From contig CALANS010000182.1 in the NCBI GenBank assembly GCA_937926105.1, positions 1 to 64,000 on the forward strand: a DNA stretch of 64,000 nt, written 5' to 3'. Each line of letters starts with the position of its first letter. Positions within the stretch are counted from its first letter, which is position 1. The notes under the pieces are model-generated. The model worked only from the letters and a program-made list of their open reading frames with translations. It was not told the DNA's origin and ran no database searches. Position numbers and translations under genes: made by a program. Shown piece after piece: positions 54,458 through 62,971 of the stretch. The stretch comes from an uncultured Actinomycetes bacterium (GTDB lineage Bacteria; Actinomycetota; Actinomycetes; Mycobacteriales; Nakamurellaceae).

Positions 54458-57400
54458 TCAGAGATCAGCGCCGTGGTCAGAATCAGCATCGAAATCGTCT
54501 TGCGTGGGTGGATCGTCTCCCCGCAATGTCAGGGGGCAGAAGTGCAGCCCGTGATGCAGCATGTACTGCAGAGGACCCTGGGCGCCGCGAATGGGGTGCA
54601 AGATCACCCGCCCATCGCGAATTTCCAGGACCTGGACGCGGAACTGGAACTGCGCGGTGAAGGTCGTCACCACGGCATCACCATCGTTCCCGTAGAAGTC
54701 GAGCATCTCACCGTCGCCGGCCAGCCCGGCATCGACCAGGTTCCCGCGCACCTCCTCGACGTCGAGCCCCACAGTTAGTTGCGGGGCAACACCCTTCGCC
54801 AGTTGCACCAGGGTATCGATCAGACAGGCATTGTTCACGCCCGACGCCCGGCCGATCGTGAAGCGGTGACCCACCGCGTCCAGCGCTGTCTCTTCGGCCG
54901 TCCCATCGTCGGGTCCCTGTTGGCCGTCGAACGAAACGTCAGGCTCGCCATCCGTGTCGAGACTGCTGCCGTGTAAATGATCCGTGACAAATTCGAACAG
55001 CAGGTGCCGCAACCGCAACCGAGCCCGCTGGGCGGCTTCGCCGTCGTCGCCGTTGATCGTGGTGAGCAGCGCGCGGATTCTGCTCGAGGTGGGCCCGCGG
55101 AATTGAACGGCCTTCGCCATCTCCTGCAACGGTACGTCGGAGAGTGAAGGATCCTGCGCCACCCCGCCAGGACTCATCAGGTTGAAGGTCACCACGAGGT
55201 CCCGAATGGTCAGCGGCCCACCCCCGGATCCCCTGCCCTCTGCAAGGGCCAAGAGGTTGAGGCCGCTGGCACCCGGGTCGCGCACGGTCTCGATGCCGCG
55301 ATAGACCCGCCAGACGCCTCTGAGCGTGGCGCGAGCTCGCTGCAGGGTCTTCAGGTCGGGACCCGTCAGTTCGGGGTAGTCGGCGGATAAGAACTTTCGT
55401 AGGACACGGGACGTGAGGTCCAGCCGTTCGTCTTTGGTCAACGGCTCGGTGGACTCTCCACGTAGGATTCGGCCCCGGATCCTCTTGCGGACCTCGGCTG
55501 GACTATTGGTCACCGTCGCATCAACCTGCGCTGCGGCCTGGTCGCGACGGATGAGGTAGGCACCGATCCGCTCGTCGCCCCGCGCCAACGCCTTTTCCAG
55601 CTGCGGAATGGTCGTTGCCAGCAGCACCCCCCGCACCCACTCGGCGAACTCGTCTGGCGACTCGAAGCACACCTGAAGATGGCTGACGATCGACAGCGCC
55701 GCTTCGTAGCTGTCCATCCACAAGTCGACGTGCTGCGAGTGCTGATCGCTGTGCATGCGCAGATCGTTGAGCATCTCCTGGCCGCCCAGGATGGTGCGCG
55801 CGGTCCGCAGGTTTGCCACGTACCGGCCAGACGTGACTTCGTGCCCGGGCCCTGGAGGACGCAGGCCCCTGGTCATGATCGTGACGGGCTCGTTGGTGTC
55901 CAGGTCCAGGTCATATTCCATGTCGGAGCCCTCGTCATCGTCCGGTTCAACGGACCCATCTGACGTGGACCCATCAGTCGAGGAGCGCTCGTCTTCTTCG
56001 CCGGATGTGGGCGCATCGAGGCTCGAGTCGAGGGCGTCCAGCGCGCGTTGATGTCCGGCTGACGCCGCCTTGTTGATCAACCACATGTCGAACCAGGTGA
56101 TGGCGCGGGAGGGCGTGCCGGCGTCGTGCTCGGGACGAGACTCCTGGTCGACCTTCTCGCCGGAATAGTGCTGTGATACGAAGTCCACGAACGCGCGCGT
56201 CAGGTCGCGCTGCGGTGTCGACAATAGAATCTTTGCCAGGCCTCGTGTCTCGTGCAATTTCAAGGGCAGCGTTGTGGGGTTCTTACGTGAACGAGCCCCA
56301 GCCGCCTCATCCCACTGTGCCTTTGATTCGGCGTATTCGTCGAGCTGGGCGCTATCGGCGAGGAATCTGCGCATCGCATCGCGCAGCAGCAACAGCAGAA
56401 TGTCGCCGCCATGGTAGGCGAGCAGTCTGCCCACCACCTGAATCTCTTTGGAATATCTCGTCGCCTTGCCCTTGCTGTTCTGCTGCGACTTCCCGGACGC
56501 ACCTTCATGACTCATCACGTTTTGGGTGCCGAATACATCTTGGGCAGTTGTTGTTGGGGAATCCAGCGCGATGCGCGCGTTAACCGCGTTCATGACGCCG
56601 GCGGATCGCCGGCGCGCCGCCTCCAGTAACCAGACCTGCACCATGCGCCACATCTTGGCTCGATAGGACGCGCGTTGCTCCGGATCGAGTCGAGTGCCGA
56701 GAATAGCGTCATTGAACGCTGCGTCGAAGGCCCGGACGTCGGTGGCGATCAGCATCCTGATGATGGCGCTGTCTGCGGCACCGAGTCGCTTCAAATCGCC
56801 GATCGCCTTACGCAGCACCGGATAGGACTCGGAGTGGCCGACCACCGACTGCGCCAGATTGGATAGCGTGTGCCCGGTCTGCGCCGTGTAGGGCCTCTGA
56901 TCCTCCCGGTGGGCGTCGACGAAGTCGACAAGCACTTTGGAAACGTCGAGCAGCGTGCTCACCGGACCGACGGTGTGCTCAGCGAGTGCCTCCTCGATGG
57001 CGTCCCGAAGTTCGAGCCGCAGTTGGGCCAGCTCGTCAGCGGTAAAGCTGACGGATCGTGCTCGATCGATTCCGCCATGACGAGGCTTACGAAGCTTGCG
57101 TGGTAGATCCGCGTCATCGGAGCTGTCGTCACGGTTGCGTTTGGCCCGCTTTCTCGTTGGAGGTGCAATGTCGTCGGAGTCCAGTGCTTCGCTGTCGTCC
57201 AATCGGAGGTCCGGCCATTCGGCCTCGTCCCATTCGGCCCCGTCCGATTCGGCCCCGTCCCATTCGGCCCCGTCCCATTCGGCCCCGTCCGATTCGTGCT
57301 CATCCGATTCGTGCTCGTAGGGGGGACTGCCCGGATCGAAAAGTGCGGCATCCATCTCGGCAGAGTCGTCGAAGGACTCCTCTTCTTCCTCCGCATTGTC

Positions 57401-57769
57401 GCTCTCACTATCGCTGTCGCCATCGAGGGGTTGCCGGCGCAGGATCGACAGATTGACCGGGCTCGGATCCATCCCACGGGGCTGGGCCGCGCCGCGTCTG
57501 CGCAGAGGTGCCGGCCAGTGGCGCGATGCCCGATTGCCCCGCCCGAGCGAGGGAGCCTCGTGGTGGGGCCGGGCATGCGATGCCACGTCATCCGGTTCGC
57601 GCGAAGCGGAGATCGCTATGCCCGGTGCGGCTACCAGGCCTGGACCAGGCACGGAGGCTACGGCGGCTGCGGGCGGTGATGGAATCGGAGGGCCGCTTGG
57701 CCCGACCTGTTCAACGGTGGGTCGTGCCGAATCCGTGGTGCCTTCCGGCGTCGTCACCACGGCGCCCAT
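54458..57769 (-). CDS. Very large effector-like protein with probable C-terminal OTU/papain-like protease domain
   Basis: Function unknown; about 1103 aa from ATG 57769. Residues 1-100 are Pro/Ala-rich. About 105-215 is strongly acidic, including GAEWD-type repeats. About 215-250 has two basic clusters resembling nuclear localisation signals (TRKRAKRNR, RKLRKPRH). About 250-950 is mainly helical with further acidic stretches. The last ~130 residues contain GVNNACLIDTLVQL (candidate catalytic Cys), a β-core (FQFRVQVLEIRDGRVILHP) and LHHGLHFCPLTL (candidate His), the order seen in OTU-like/papain-fold cysteine proteases of polymorphic toxins. GC and codon use are visibly lower than in the neighbours. 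No signal peptide, immunity gene or secretion system is adjacent. Confidence 0.6.
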   Translation of the reverse strand: MGAVVTTPEGTTDSARPTVEQVGPSGPPIPSPPAAAVASVPGPGLVAAPGIAISASREPDDVASHARPHHEAPSLGRGNRASRHWPAPLRRRGAAQPRGMDPSPVNLSILRRQPLDGDSDSESDNAEEEEESFDDSAEMDAALFDPGSPPYEHESDEHESDGAEWDGAEWDGAESDGAEWDEAEWPDLRLDDSEALDSDDIAPPTRKRAKRNRDDSSDDADLPRKLRKPRHGGIDRARSVSFTADELAQLRLELRDAIEEALAEHTVGPVSTLLDVSKVLVDFVDAHREDQRPYTAQTGHTLSNLAQSVVGHSESYPVLRKAIGDLKRLGAADSAIIRMLIATDVRAFDAAFNDAILGTRLDPEQRASYRAKMWRMVQVWLLEAARRRSAGVMNAVNARIALDSPTTTAQDVFGTQNVMSHEGASGKSQQNSKGKATRYSKEIQVVGRLLAYHGGDILLLLLRDAMRRFLADSAQLDEYAESKAQWDEAAGARSRKNPTTLPLKLHETRGLAKILLSTPQRDLTRAFVDFVSQHYSGEKVDQESRPEHDAGTPSRAITWFDMWLINKAASAGHQRALDALDSSLDAPTSGEEDERSSTDGSTSDGSVEPDDDEGSDMEYDLDLDTNEPVTIMTRGLRPPGPGHEVTSGRYVANLRTARTILGGQEMLNDLRMHSDQHSQHVDLWMDSYEAALSIVSHLQVCFESPDEFAEWVRGVLLATTIPQLEKALARGDERIGAYLIRRDQAAAQVDATVTNSPAEVRKRIRGRILRGESTEPLTKDERLDLTSRVLRKFLSADYPELTGPDLKTLQRARATLRGVWRVYRGIETVRDPGASGLNLLALAEGRGSGGGPLTIRDLVVTFNLMSPGGVAQDPSLSDVPLQEMAKAVQFRGPTSSRIRALLTTINGDDGEAAQRARLRLRHLLFEFVTDHLHGSSLDTDGEPDVSFDGQQGPDDGTAEETALDAVGHRFTIGRASGVNNACLIDTLVQLAKGVAPQLTVGLDVEEVRGNLVDAGLAGDGEMLDFYGNDGDAVVTTFTAQFQFRVQVLEIRDGRVILHPIRGAQGPLQYMLHHGLHFCPLTLRGDDPPTQDDFDADSDHGADL
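57216..57320. repeat. 15-bp tandem repeat (seven copies) in the effector-like gene
   Basis: Units of CATTCGGCCCCGTCC with few substitutions, the last two diverged to GATTCGTGCTCATCC. On the minus strand they encode five-residue GAEWD / ESDEH-type acidic repeats. Confidence 0.85.
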
Positions 57770-58244
57770 CGTCGTTCGGACCTGCGTGGGAGCGGTGACG
57801 TCGCGCTCGGTGGCCGCCCCTGGCGCGGCACGGAGACGGCGCAAACGACGCGGCCGATGTGCACAGCGCTCCTCTTGTCCCCGGGTGCGCAGGGCACCAC
57901 ACGAATACGGACGGTTATCGACATGTTACTGAACGTGTCGACGTCGTGTGGTTGACGAGGAGGATTCGGGATTGCCGGTGCGGCCTCGCCGACGGACGTG
58001 GTCAGCGCCGCTCGGCCTGGCCGGCGTCAGCGTGCAGCCGGCTATCGGGACGAGCTCGGACGCATGCCGCCGACCCATGATGCCGGCGGCTGCCGCGGGA
58101 GCCGGAGCCGGCTGAACATCGGCACCGAGACCGGGCGCCGTGTCGGAGCCGGCTGCGCACCCCGGTCCGCCGGGGGCACCGTGTCTCGCGGATCCCGGGC
58201 CGCCGGCCCGGTCTCGATCCGCAGCGGGCCGCAACACACCCTGT
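57770..58244. other. Region upstream of the effector-like gene
   Basis: Holds an in-frame TTG (57844) that could lengthen the effector-like protein by 25 residues, and a GTG (57864) behind a good AGAGGAG site but in another frame. The inverted repeat TCGACATGTT-ACTG-AACGTGTCGA (57918-57941) is described separately. The rest is GC-rich with no convincing gene except the doubtful short frame at 58042-58248. Confidence 0.5.
57918..57941 (-). promoter_or_regulatory. 24-bp operator-like inverted repeat
   Basis: TCGACATGTT-ACTG-AACGTGTCGA: 10-bp arms with one mismatch and a 4-bp centre, about 150 bp upstream of the effector-like gene. Its size and symmetry suit a dimeric repressor site. Confidence 0.5.
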
Positions 58245-58248
58245 TCAC
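58042..58248 (-). CDS. Doubtful 68-aa reading frame after pilM (possible pilN remnant)
   Basis: GTG 58248 overlaps the pilM stop by GTGA, exactly where pilN normally begins, and the first residues NRV recall PilN starts. The rest (CCGPLRIETGPAARDPRD…) has no PilN-like membrane helix and ends after 68 codons. It is either a decayed pilN start or a chance frame. An alternate frame is open here too, so a frameshift is possible. Confidence 0.25.
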   Translation of the reverse strand: MNRVCCGPLRIETGPAARDPRDTVPPADRGAQPAPTRRPVSVPMFSRLRLPRQPPASWVGGMRPSSSR

Positions 58249-59450
58249 GCCGCCACCCCGGATCGCGCCGCGCCCGGGGGGATGCCCAGCGCGAGACCCA
58301 CCGACACCGCGCTGGCCGGCCCCCCGCCGACCTCGTCACCGCTACGACTGGTGCCCGCTCCGCCTGCCCCCCACGGCCTGGCGTCGGCCCGGACGACAGC
58401 CCCGACCGCCAAGTGTCGCAACGGCATCCCGATCTGAACGCCGATGCCCAGCTCGGCAGCCAGCAGGTCCAGCAGGCCGGGCAGCCGCGAGGTGCCGCCG
58501 GTCAGTAGCGCCCGGTCCACGGTGCTGCCCACGGTGCCGACGAAATAGTGCAGCGAGGTGCGTAGCTCCGCCAGCAGCGGGCGCAGCTCGTCCCGCAGCT
58601 GCAGCGCCGGCATGCTGTCGCCGAGCACGCCGACCGCCCTCTTGGCCGCCTCGGCTCCGGCCGCCGGCACGCCCAGCGCGTCCGCGACTCGGTCGGTCAA
58701 CCGTCGGCCGCCAAAAGCAATGACGCGCACCAGGTGAGGCACCCCGTGCCGGTGGATCACGATCGTCGTCAGGTCGGATCCGATGTCCACCAACGCCTCC
58801 ACCACCGGGCCGGCGGAGCCGATCGATCGCAGTAGCCCGAACGGCGACAGGTCCACCCGGGCGACAGTCAGGCCGGCCGCCTGGACGGCCTGCACTGCCG
58901 CGAGCACCGCCGCTCGTGGGGCCGCCGTCAACAACCCCGGCACCGGGCCGGCGGACGGGCCTGGCCCCGCCGACCCCGCAACAGGGGCGGACTCCGGACC
59001 GGACCGCGGCAGCGGGCTGAAGTCCAGCACGGCGTCGGAGACCGGGATGGGCAGCACGTCCCGTGCTTGGAACGGCAGTGCGCGGCGCAGCTGGTCCGCC
59101 GGCATCGCCGGTAAGGTCAGCGGCCGCACCACCAAGTGCGGGGTTCCAACACCGAGCACTACCCGGTGCCCGCGCAGCCCGTTCTCCGCCGCGAGATGCC
59201 GCAACGCCGCCGTCACCGCCGTGGGATCGTGCACCACCCCTTCGACGACGGCTCCCGGGGGCAGCACGGCGGCCAGCAGTCGCACCGGGCTCGGAGCACC
59301 GGCGGGGGATCGGCGCGCACCCTCGAGGACGGCCGCGCGTATTCCGGTGGATCCCAGGTCGAGACCGGTGATGACTCCATGGATTCCCGGTGCGGGCGTA
59401 CCGGATCGGGCCCGCAACCGGAACGCCATGCGATCACCGTCCGTATCCAT
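58245..59450 (-). CDS. pilM: PilM-like type IV pilus assembly actin-fold ATPase
   Basis: A 401-aa cytosolic protein with the FtsA/PilM actin-like fold. ATP-site blocks: GLDLGSTGIRAAVLEG near residue 28, VEALVDIGSDLTTIVIHRHG near 222, and LLTGGTSRLPGLLDLLAAEL near 320. LPFQARDVLPIPVSDAVLDF is a PilM hallmark. PilM normally joins PilN, PilO and PilP to link the assembly motor to the membrane; those genes are missing downstream. ATG 59450; ATG 59429 is an alternative. It lies 135 bp after pilB on the same strand. Confidence 0.88.
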   Translation of the reverse strand: MDTDGDRMAFRLRARSGTPAPGIHGVITGLDLGSTGIRAAVLEGARRSPAGAPSPVRLLAAVLPPGAVVEGVVHDPTAVTAALRHLAAENGLRGHRVVLGVGTPHLVVRPLTLPAMPADQLRRALPFQARDVLPIPVSDAVLDFSPLPRSGPESAPVAGSAGPGPSAGPVPGLLTAAPRAAVLAAVQAVQAAGLTVARVDLSPFGLLRSIGSAGPVVEALVDIGSDLTTIVIHRHGVPHLVRVIAFGGRRLTDRVADALGVPAAGAEAAKRAVGVLGDSMPALQLRDELRPLLAELRTSLHYFVGTVGSTVDRALLTGGTSRLPGLLDLLAAELGIGVQIGMPLRHLAVGAVVRADARPWGAGGAGTSRSGDEVGGGPASAVSVGLALGIPPGAARSGVAA

Positions 59451-59585
59451 GGCCGGTTACGCTTGGTCACTTCGGACCAGCCCGGCCAGCCTCTGGGCCA
59501 GACGGTAACAGTCGGTGAGTCAGATGCGCCTGTAGCAGGAATAAGTTCACCCTGACGGGGACGGCATCACCCGTTCGGGGATGAC

Positions 59586-61253
59586 TCACACGGTGACGCG
59601 CAGTACCTCTTCCAGGGTGGTCAGCCCCTGGCCGGCCTTGCTCAGGCCGTCGTCGCGCAGCGGCACCATCCCCTCGGCCCGGGCCGCCTTCGCCAGGTCG
59701 CTGGCCGGCGAGTGGCTGACGGTCAGCCGCTCGATCTCCTCGGACACCGGCATCACCTCGTTGACGGCCAGCCGGCCGCGATACCCGGTGTTCGAGCACG
59801 ACCGGCAGCCCACCGCCCGGAACAGTTGCTCCGGCTCGCCCAACGTCTCCCGGGGCCAGCCGGCCGCGGTGAGCTCGTCCCGCTCGGGGCGGTAGGGCTG
59901 CTTGCACCACTCACACAGCCGTCGCACCAGCCGCTGGGCCAGCACCGCATCCACCGAGGATCCCACCAGGAACGGCTCAATGCCCATCTCCACCAGCCGG
60001 GTCATCGCCGACGGAGCATCGTTGGTGTGCAGGGTGGACAGCACCAGGTGGCCGGTCAGTGCCGCCTCCACGGCGAACTGGGCGGTGATCCGGTCGCGGA
60101 TCTCGCCGACCAGCACCACATCCGGGTCGGAGCGCAGGATCGCCGGCAGCACCGCGGCGAAGGTCAGGCCCGCCTTGACGTTGACCTGGATCTGGTTGAT
60201 GCCGCCGATCCGATACTCCACCGGATCCTCCACGGTGATGACATTCACCTCGGGGCGGGCGATCTCGGTCAGCGTCGCGTACAGGGTGGTGGACTTGCCG
60301 GAGCCGGTGGGGCCGGTCACCAGTACCATGCCATGCGGTTTGCGGAAGCTGCCCGAGAACCGGCCGTAGTTGTAGTCGGTGAAGCCGAGCTTGCGCAGGT
60401 CCAGGTCGATGCCGCCGGTGTCCAGGATGCGCAGCACGATCTTCTCGCCCCACACCGTCGGGAGCGTCGCGGCACGCAGATCGACGTGCCGGCCGCCGAC
60501 ATCCATGGTGATCCGGCCGTTCTGGGGCACGCGCCGCTCGGTGATGTCCAGCCCCGACATGATTTTCAGCCGGGAGATCAGCGCGGATTGGATGCGCCGC
60601 GGGACGGTGTCCACCTCGTGCAGCACGCCGTCGATGCGTAACCGGACCCGCATGTCGTCCTCGCTGGGCTCCAGGTGAATGTCCGAGCCGCGAGCGGTGA
60701 TGGCCCGTTCCAGCAGGGTGGCGACAAACCGCACCACGGGCGCATCGTCGTTGACGTCGACCAGCGCGTCGGACGCGGCGTCGTCGGCCGCCATCTGGGC
60801 GGCCGCTTCGTCGAGATCCGTGCTGCTGCGGGTATATCGGTCCAGCAGCCGGGCCAGGTCCGAGCCGGTGACGACGACCGGATTCACCTGCAGTCCGGTG
60901 GCGGCGCGGATGTCGTCGATGGCCAGCACGTTGCCCGGATCGGCCAATGCCACGGTGACGGCGGTATCGGTGGCGGAGATCGGCACTATCTGATGCCGGC
61001 GAGCGAGCGGCAGCGGCAGCAGCGCCATGATGTCGGGGTCCACCGTCATGGCGGAGAGCTCCACGGCCTCCAGCCCGTAGGCGTCGGCGACCGCGGAGGC
61101 GAGCTCGAATTCGGTGACGAGTTGGTCGTCGACGAGCACCGTCTGCAATGGTCGGCCGCTGCGCTCCGCGGCGTCGACGGCGCGCTGTAGCGACTGCTCG
61201 TCCATGCCGCGGGTACGCAGTGCGACCATCAAGATGTGGGTGGCTGGATCCAT
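59586..61253 (-). CDS. pilB: PilB/GspE-type pilus extension ATPase
   Basis: A 555-aa hexameric ATPase powering pilus extension. The N-terminal T2SSE_N/MshEN domain (about 1-150; LQRAVDAAERSGRPLQTVLVDD) precedes the motor: GSDIHLEPSEDDMRVRLRIDGVL, Walker A GPTGSGKSTTLYATL near 320, VEDPVEYRIGGINQIQV, Walker B PDVVLVGEIRD, HLVLSTLHTNDAPSA. Four cysteines (CEWC…CRSC) form the PilB/GspE zinc site. ATG 61253 has CAGGAG 6 bp upstream; a longer reading to 61355 lacks conservation. Confidence 0.94.
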   Translation of the reverse strand: MDPATHILMVALRTRGMDEQSLQRAVDAAERSGRPLQTVLVDDQLVTEFELASAVADAYGLEAVELSAMTVDPDIMALLPLPLARRHQIVPISATDTAVTVALADPGNVLAIDDIRAATGLQVNPVVVTGSDLARLLDRYTRSSTDLDEAAAQMAADDAASDALVDVNDDAPVVRFVATLLERAITARGSDIHLEPSEDDMRVRLRIDGVLHEVDTVPRRIQSALISRLKIMSGLDITERRVPQNGRITMDVGGRHVDLRAATLPTVWGEKIVLRILDTGGIDLDLRKLGFTDYNYGRFSGSFRKPHGMVLVTGPTGSGKSTTLYATLTEIARPEVNVITVEDPVEYRIGGINQIQVNVKAGLTFAAVLPAILRSDPDVVLVGEIRDRITAQFAVEAALTGHLVLSTLHTNDAPSAMTRLVEMGIEPFLVGSSVDAVLAQRLVRRLCEWCKQPYRPERDELTAAGWPRETLGEPEQLFRAVGCRSCSNTGYRGRLAVNEVMPVSEEIERLTVSHSPASDLAKAARAEGMVPLRDDGLSKAGQGLTTLEEVLRVTV

Positions 61254-61826
61254 GCCGGCTCCTGGGCTCGGGGCGACGGTCCGAGAGGACCGCCGCAGAG
61301 TCACGAGCGTAGCCGGGTTCTCGGGCTTAGTGGGGAGTCGCGACCGGCGGCCCACCGCGGGCGGGATGCCGGGGCCACCGCAGCGACGTCATCATGCTCG
61401 ATGGTTACGGACCGTAGTCCTCTCGGGTGATGGCGCGCACCGCTCTTGGCCTCGAGAGCGACTACGGTCCGTGACGGTTCCAGGGTCCGGGCGGCCGGGT
61501 GTGAATTCCCGGCAGAGGCTACTGCGGCAGGGTGAGGATGCCCATGGCTGCCCAGACAGCACAGGATAACGGCTGCGGCATAAGGCATACGGAGCGGATA
61601 GGCGTGCGCCGGCGTGCTGGGAGACGTCGCGGCCGGGTCGTGACGCGGCCCGAAAAACGCCTCCACGACAGGGAAAGCGTCCGTCATTCCACCGGGTGGT
61701 TTTTCCCGCAGAGGTTATCTACCCCCTCGCGCTGCTGTTACTGTCTGCGGTGCCGGCACGGGGGCCTGCGTCGGGGGCACGTCGGGGACCTTTCTCATTC
61801 CATCCAGTCTTGGAAGGCACACACCC
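61254..61826. other. 573-bp divergent intergenic region between pilB and pilT
   Basis: Should hold promoters for both directions. It contains the inverted repeat at 61407-61472 and, nearer pilT, an AT-richer stretch (GGTTTTTCCCGCAGAGGTTATC, 61698 on). No pilin or other gene is convincing here. Confidence 0.55.
61407..61472. repeat. Long imperfect inverted repeat upstream of pilB
   Basis: Left arm ACGGACCGTAGTCCTCTCG (61407-61425) is the reverse complement of 61453-61472 except for one extra base. The loop is 28 nt. It is similar in size to the palindromes inside tldE and the M1 aminopeptidase gene, but here intergenic. Confidence 0.75.
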
Positions 61827-62966
61827 GTGTCGACGATCGCTGCCCTGCCCGACATGTCGGGTCGCCATTCGGCGTCCGGCGGTGCCGACGGTGCATCACC
61901 GGGTGCTCTGGGCATCGACGACCTGCTGGTCACGATGGTCGAGCGCGGCGGGTCCGACCTGCACGTGACGGCGGGCATCGCCCCGTGCATCCGTATTGAC
62001 GGCAGCCTGCACCCGATCGCTGGCCTCGAACCGCTGACCGGGGCCGACACCGAGCGCCTGGTGCGTTCGATGCTCTCCGAGGACCAGTGGGACCGGTTCC
62101 AGGCGGAGAATGAGCTCGACTCGGCCTACGCGCTACCGAATGTCAGCCGCTTCCGGGTCAACGTGTACCGGCAGCGGGGCTCCGTCGGTGCCGCCTTCCG
62201 GTCTATCCCGCACAAGATCCGCAGCCTGACCGACCTCGGCGTGCCGGACTCGGTGGAGCAGTTCTCCCAGCTGCCAAGGGGTTTGGTGCTGGTGACGGGG
62301 CCGACGGGCTCGGGCAAGTCCACCACACTGGCCAGCCTGCTGGACGTGGCCAACAAGACCCGTTCCGGGCACATCGTCACCATCGAGGATCCGATCGAGT
62401 ACCTGCACAAGCACGGCAGCTGCGTGGTGAACCAGCGTGAGGTCGGCACCGACACCGCGGATTTCGCGGTCGCGCTCAAGCACGTGCTGCGCCAGGACCC
62501 GGACATCATCCTGGTCGGCGAGCTGCGCGACCTGGAAACCACCTCGGTGGCCATCACCGCCGCCGAGACCGGCCACCTGGTGCTGGCCACCCTGCACACC
62601 AAGTCGGCCGCCCAGACCATCGACCGGCTTATCGACATCTACCCGCACGAGCAGCAGCAGCAGATCCGTGCCCAGCTGGCCAACGCACTGGAAGGTGTGG
62701 TGACGCAGGCGTTGTTGCCGCGCCGGAACGGTGGACGGGTGGTGGTGTGCGAGGTGATGGTGTCCACGCCGGCCATTCGGTCGCTGATCCGCGAGGGCAA
62801 GGTGCACCTGATCCCCAGCTACGTGCAATCCGGCGGTGACGTGGGGATGATCAGCTTCGACCAGCACCTCGCGCAGCGGTTCCGGGAACAGCTGGTGAGC
62901 AAGCACGTCGCGCTGGAGATGGCCCAGGACCCGAACGAGTTCAGCCGATTGGCCGGGGTGGTGTAG
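61827..62966 (+). CDS. pilT: PilT-type pilus retraction ATPase
   Basis: A 379-aa motor for pilus retraction and twitching. Motifs: GGSDLHVTAG near residue 41, RFRVNVYRQRGSVGAAFR, Walker A GPTGSGKSTTLASLL near 160, VTIEDPIEYLHKH, Asp box LRQDPDIILVGELRD, HLVLATLHTKSAAQTIDR, and the PilT-specific AIRSLIREGK near 315. A 25-residue Ser/Gly/Ala-rich N-terminal extension is present. GTG 61827. pilC follows 5 bp downstream in the same operon. Confidence 0.94.
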   Translation: MSTIAALPDMSGRHSASGGADGASPGALGIDDLLVTMVERGGSDLHVTAGIAPCIRIDGSLHPIAGLEPLTGADTERLVRSMLSEDQWDRFQAENELDSAYALPNVSRFRVNVYRQRGSVGAAFRSIPHKIRSLTDLGVPDSVEQFSQLPRGLVLVTGPTGSGKSTTLASLLDVANKTRSGHIVTIEDPIEYLHKHGSCVVNQREVGTDTADFAVALKHVLRQDPDIILVGELRDLETTSVAITAAETGHLVLATLHTKSAAQTIDRLIDIYPHEQQQQIRAQLANALEGVVTQALLPRRNGGRVVVCEVMVSTPAIRSLIREGKVHLIPSYVQSGGDVGMISFDQHLAQRFREQLVSKHVALEMAQDPNEFSRLAGVV

Positions 62967-62971
62967 GCGCC

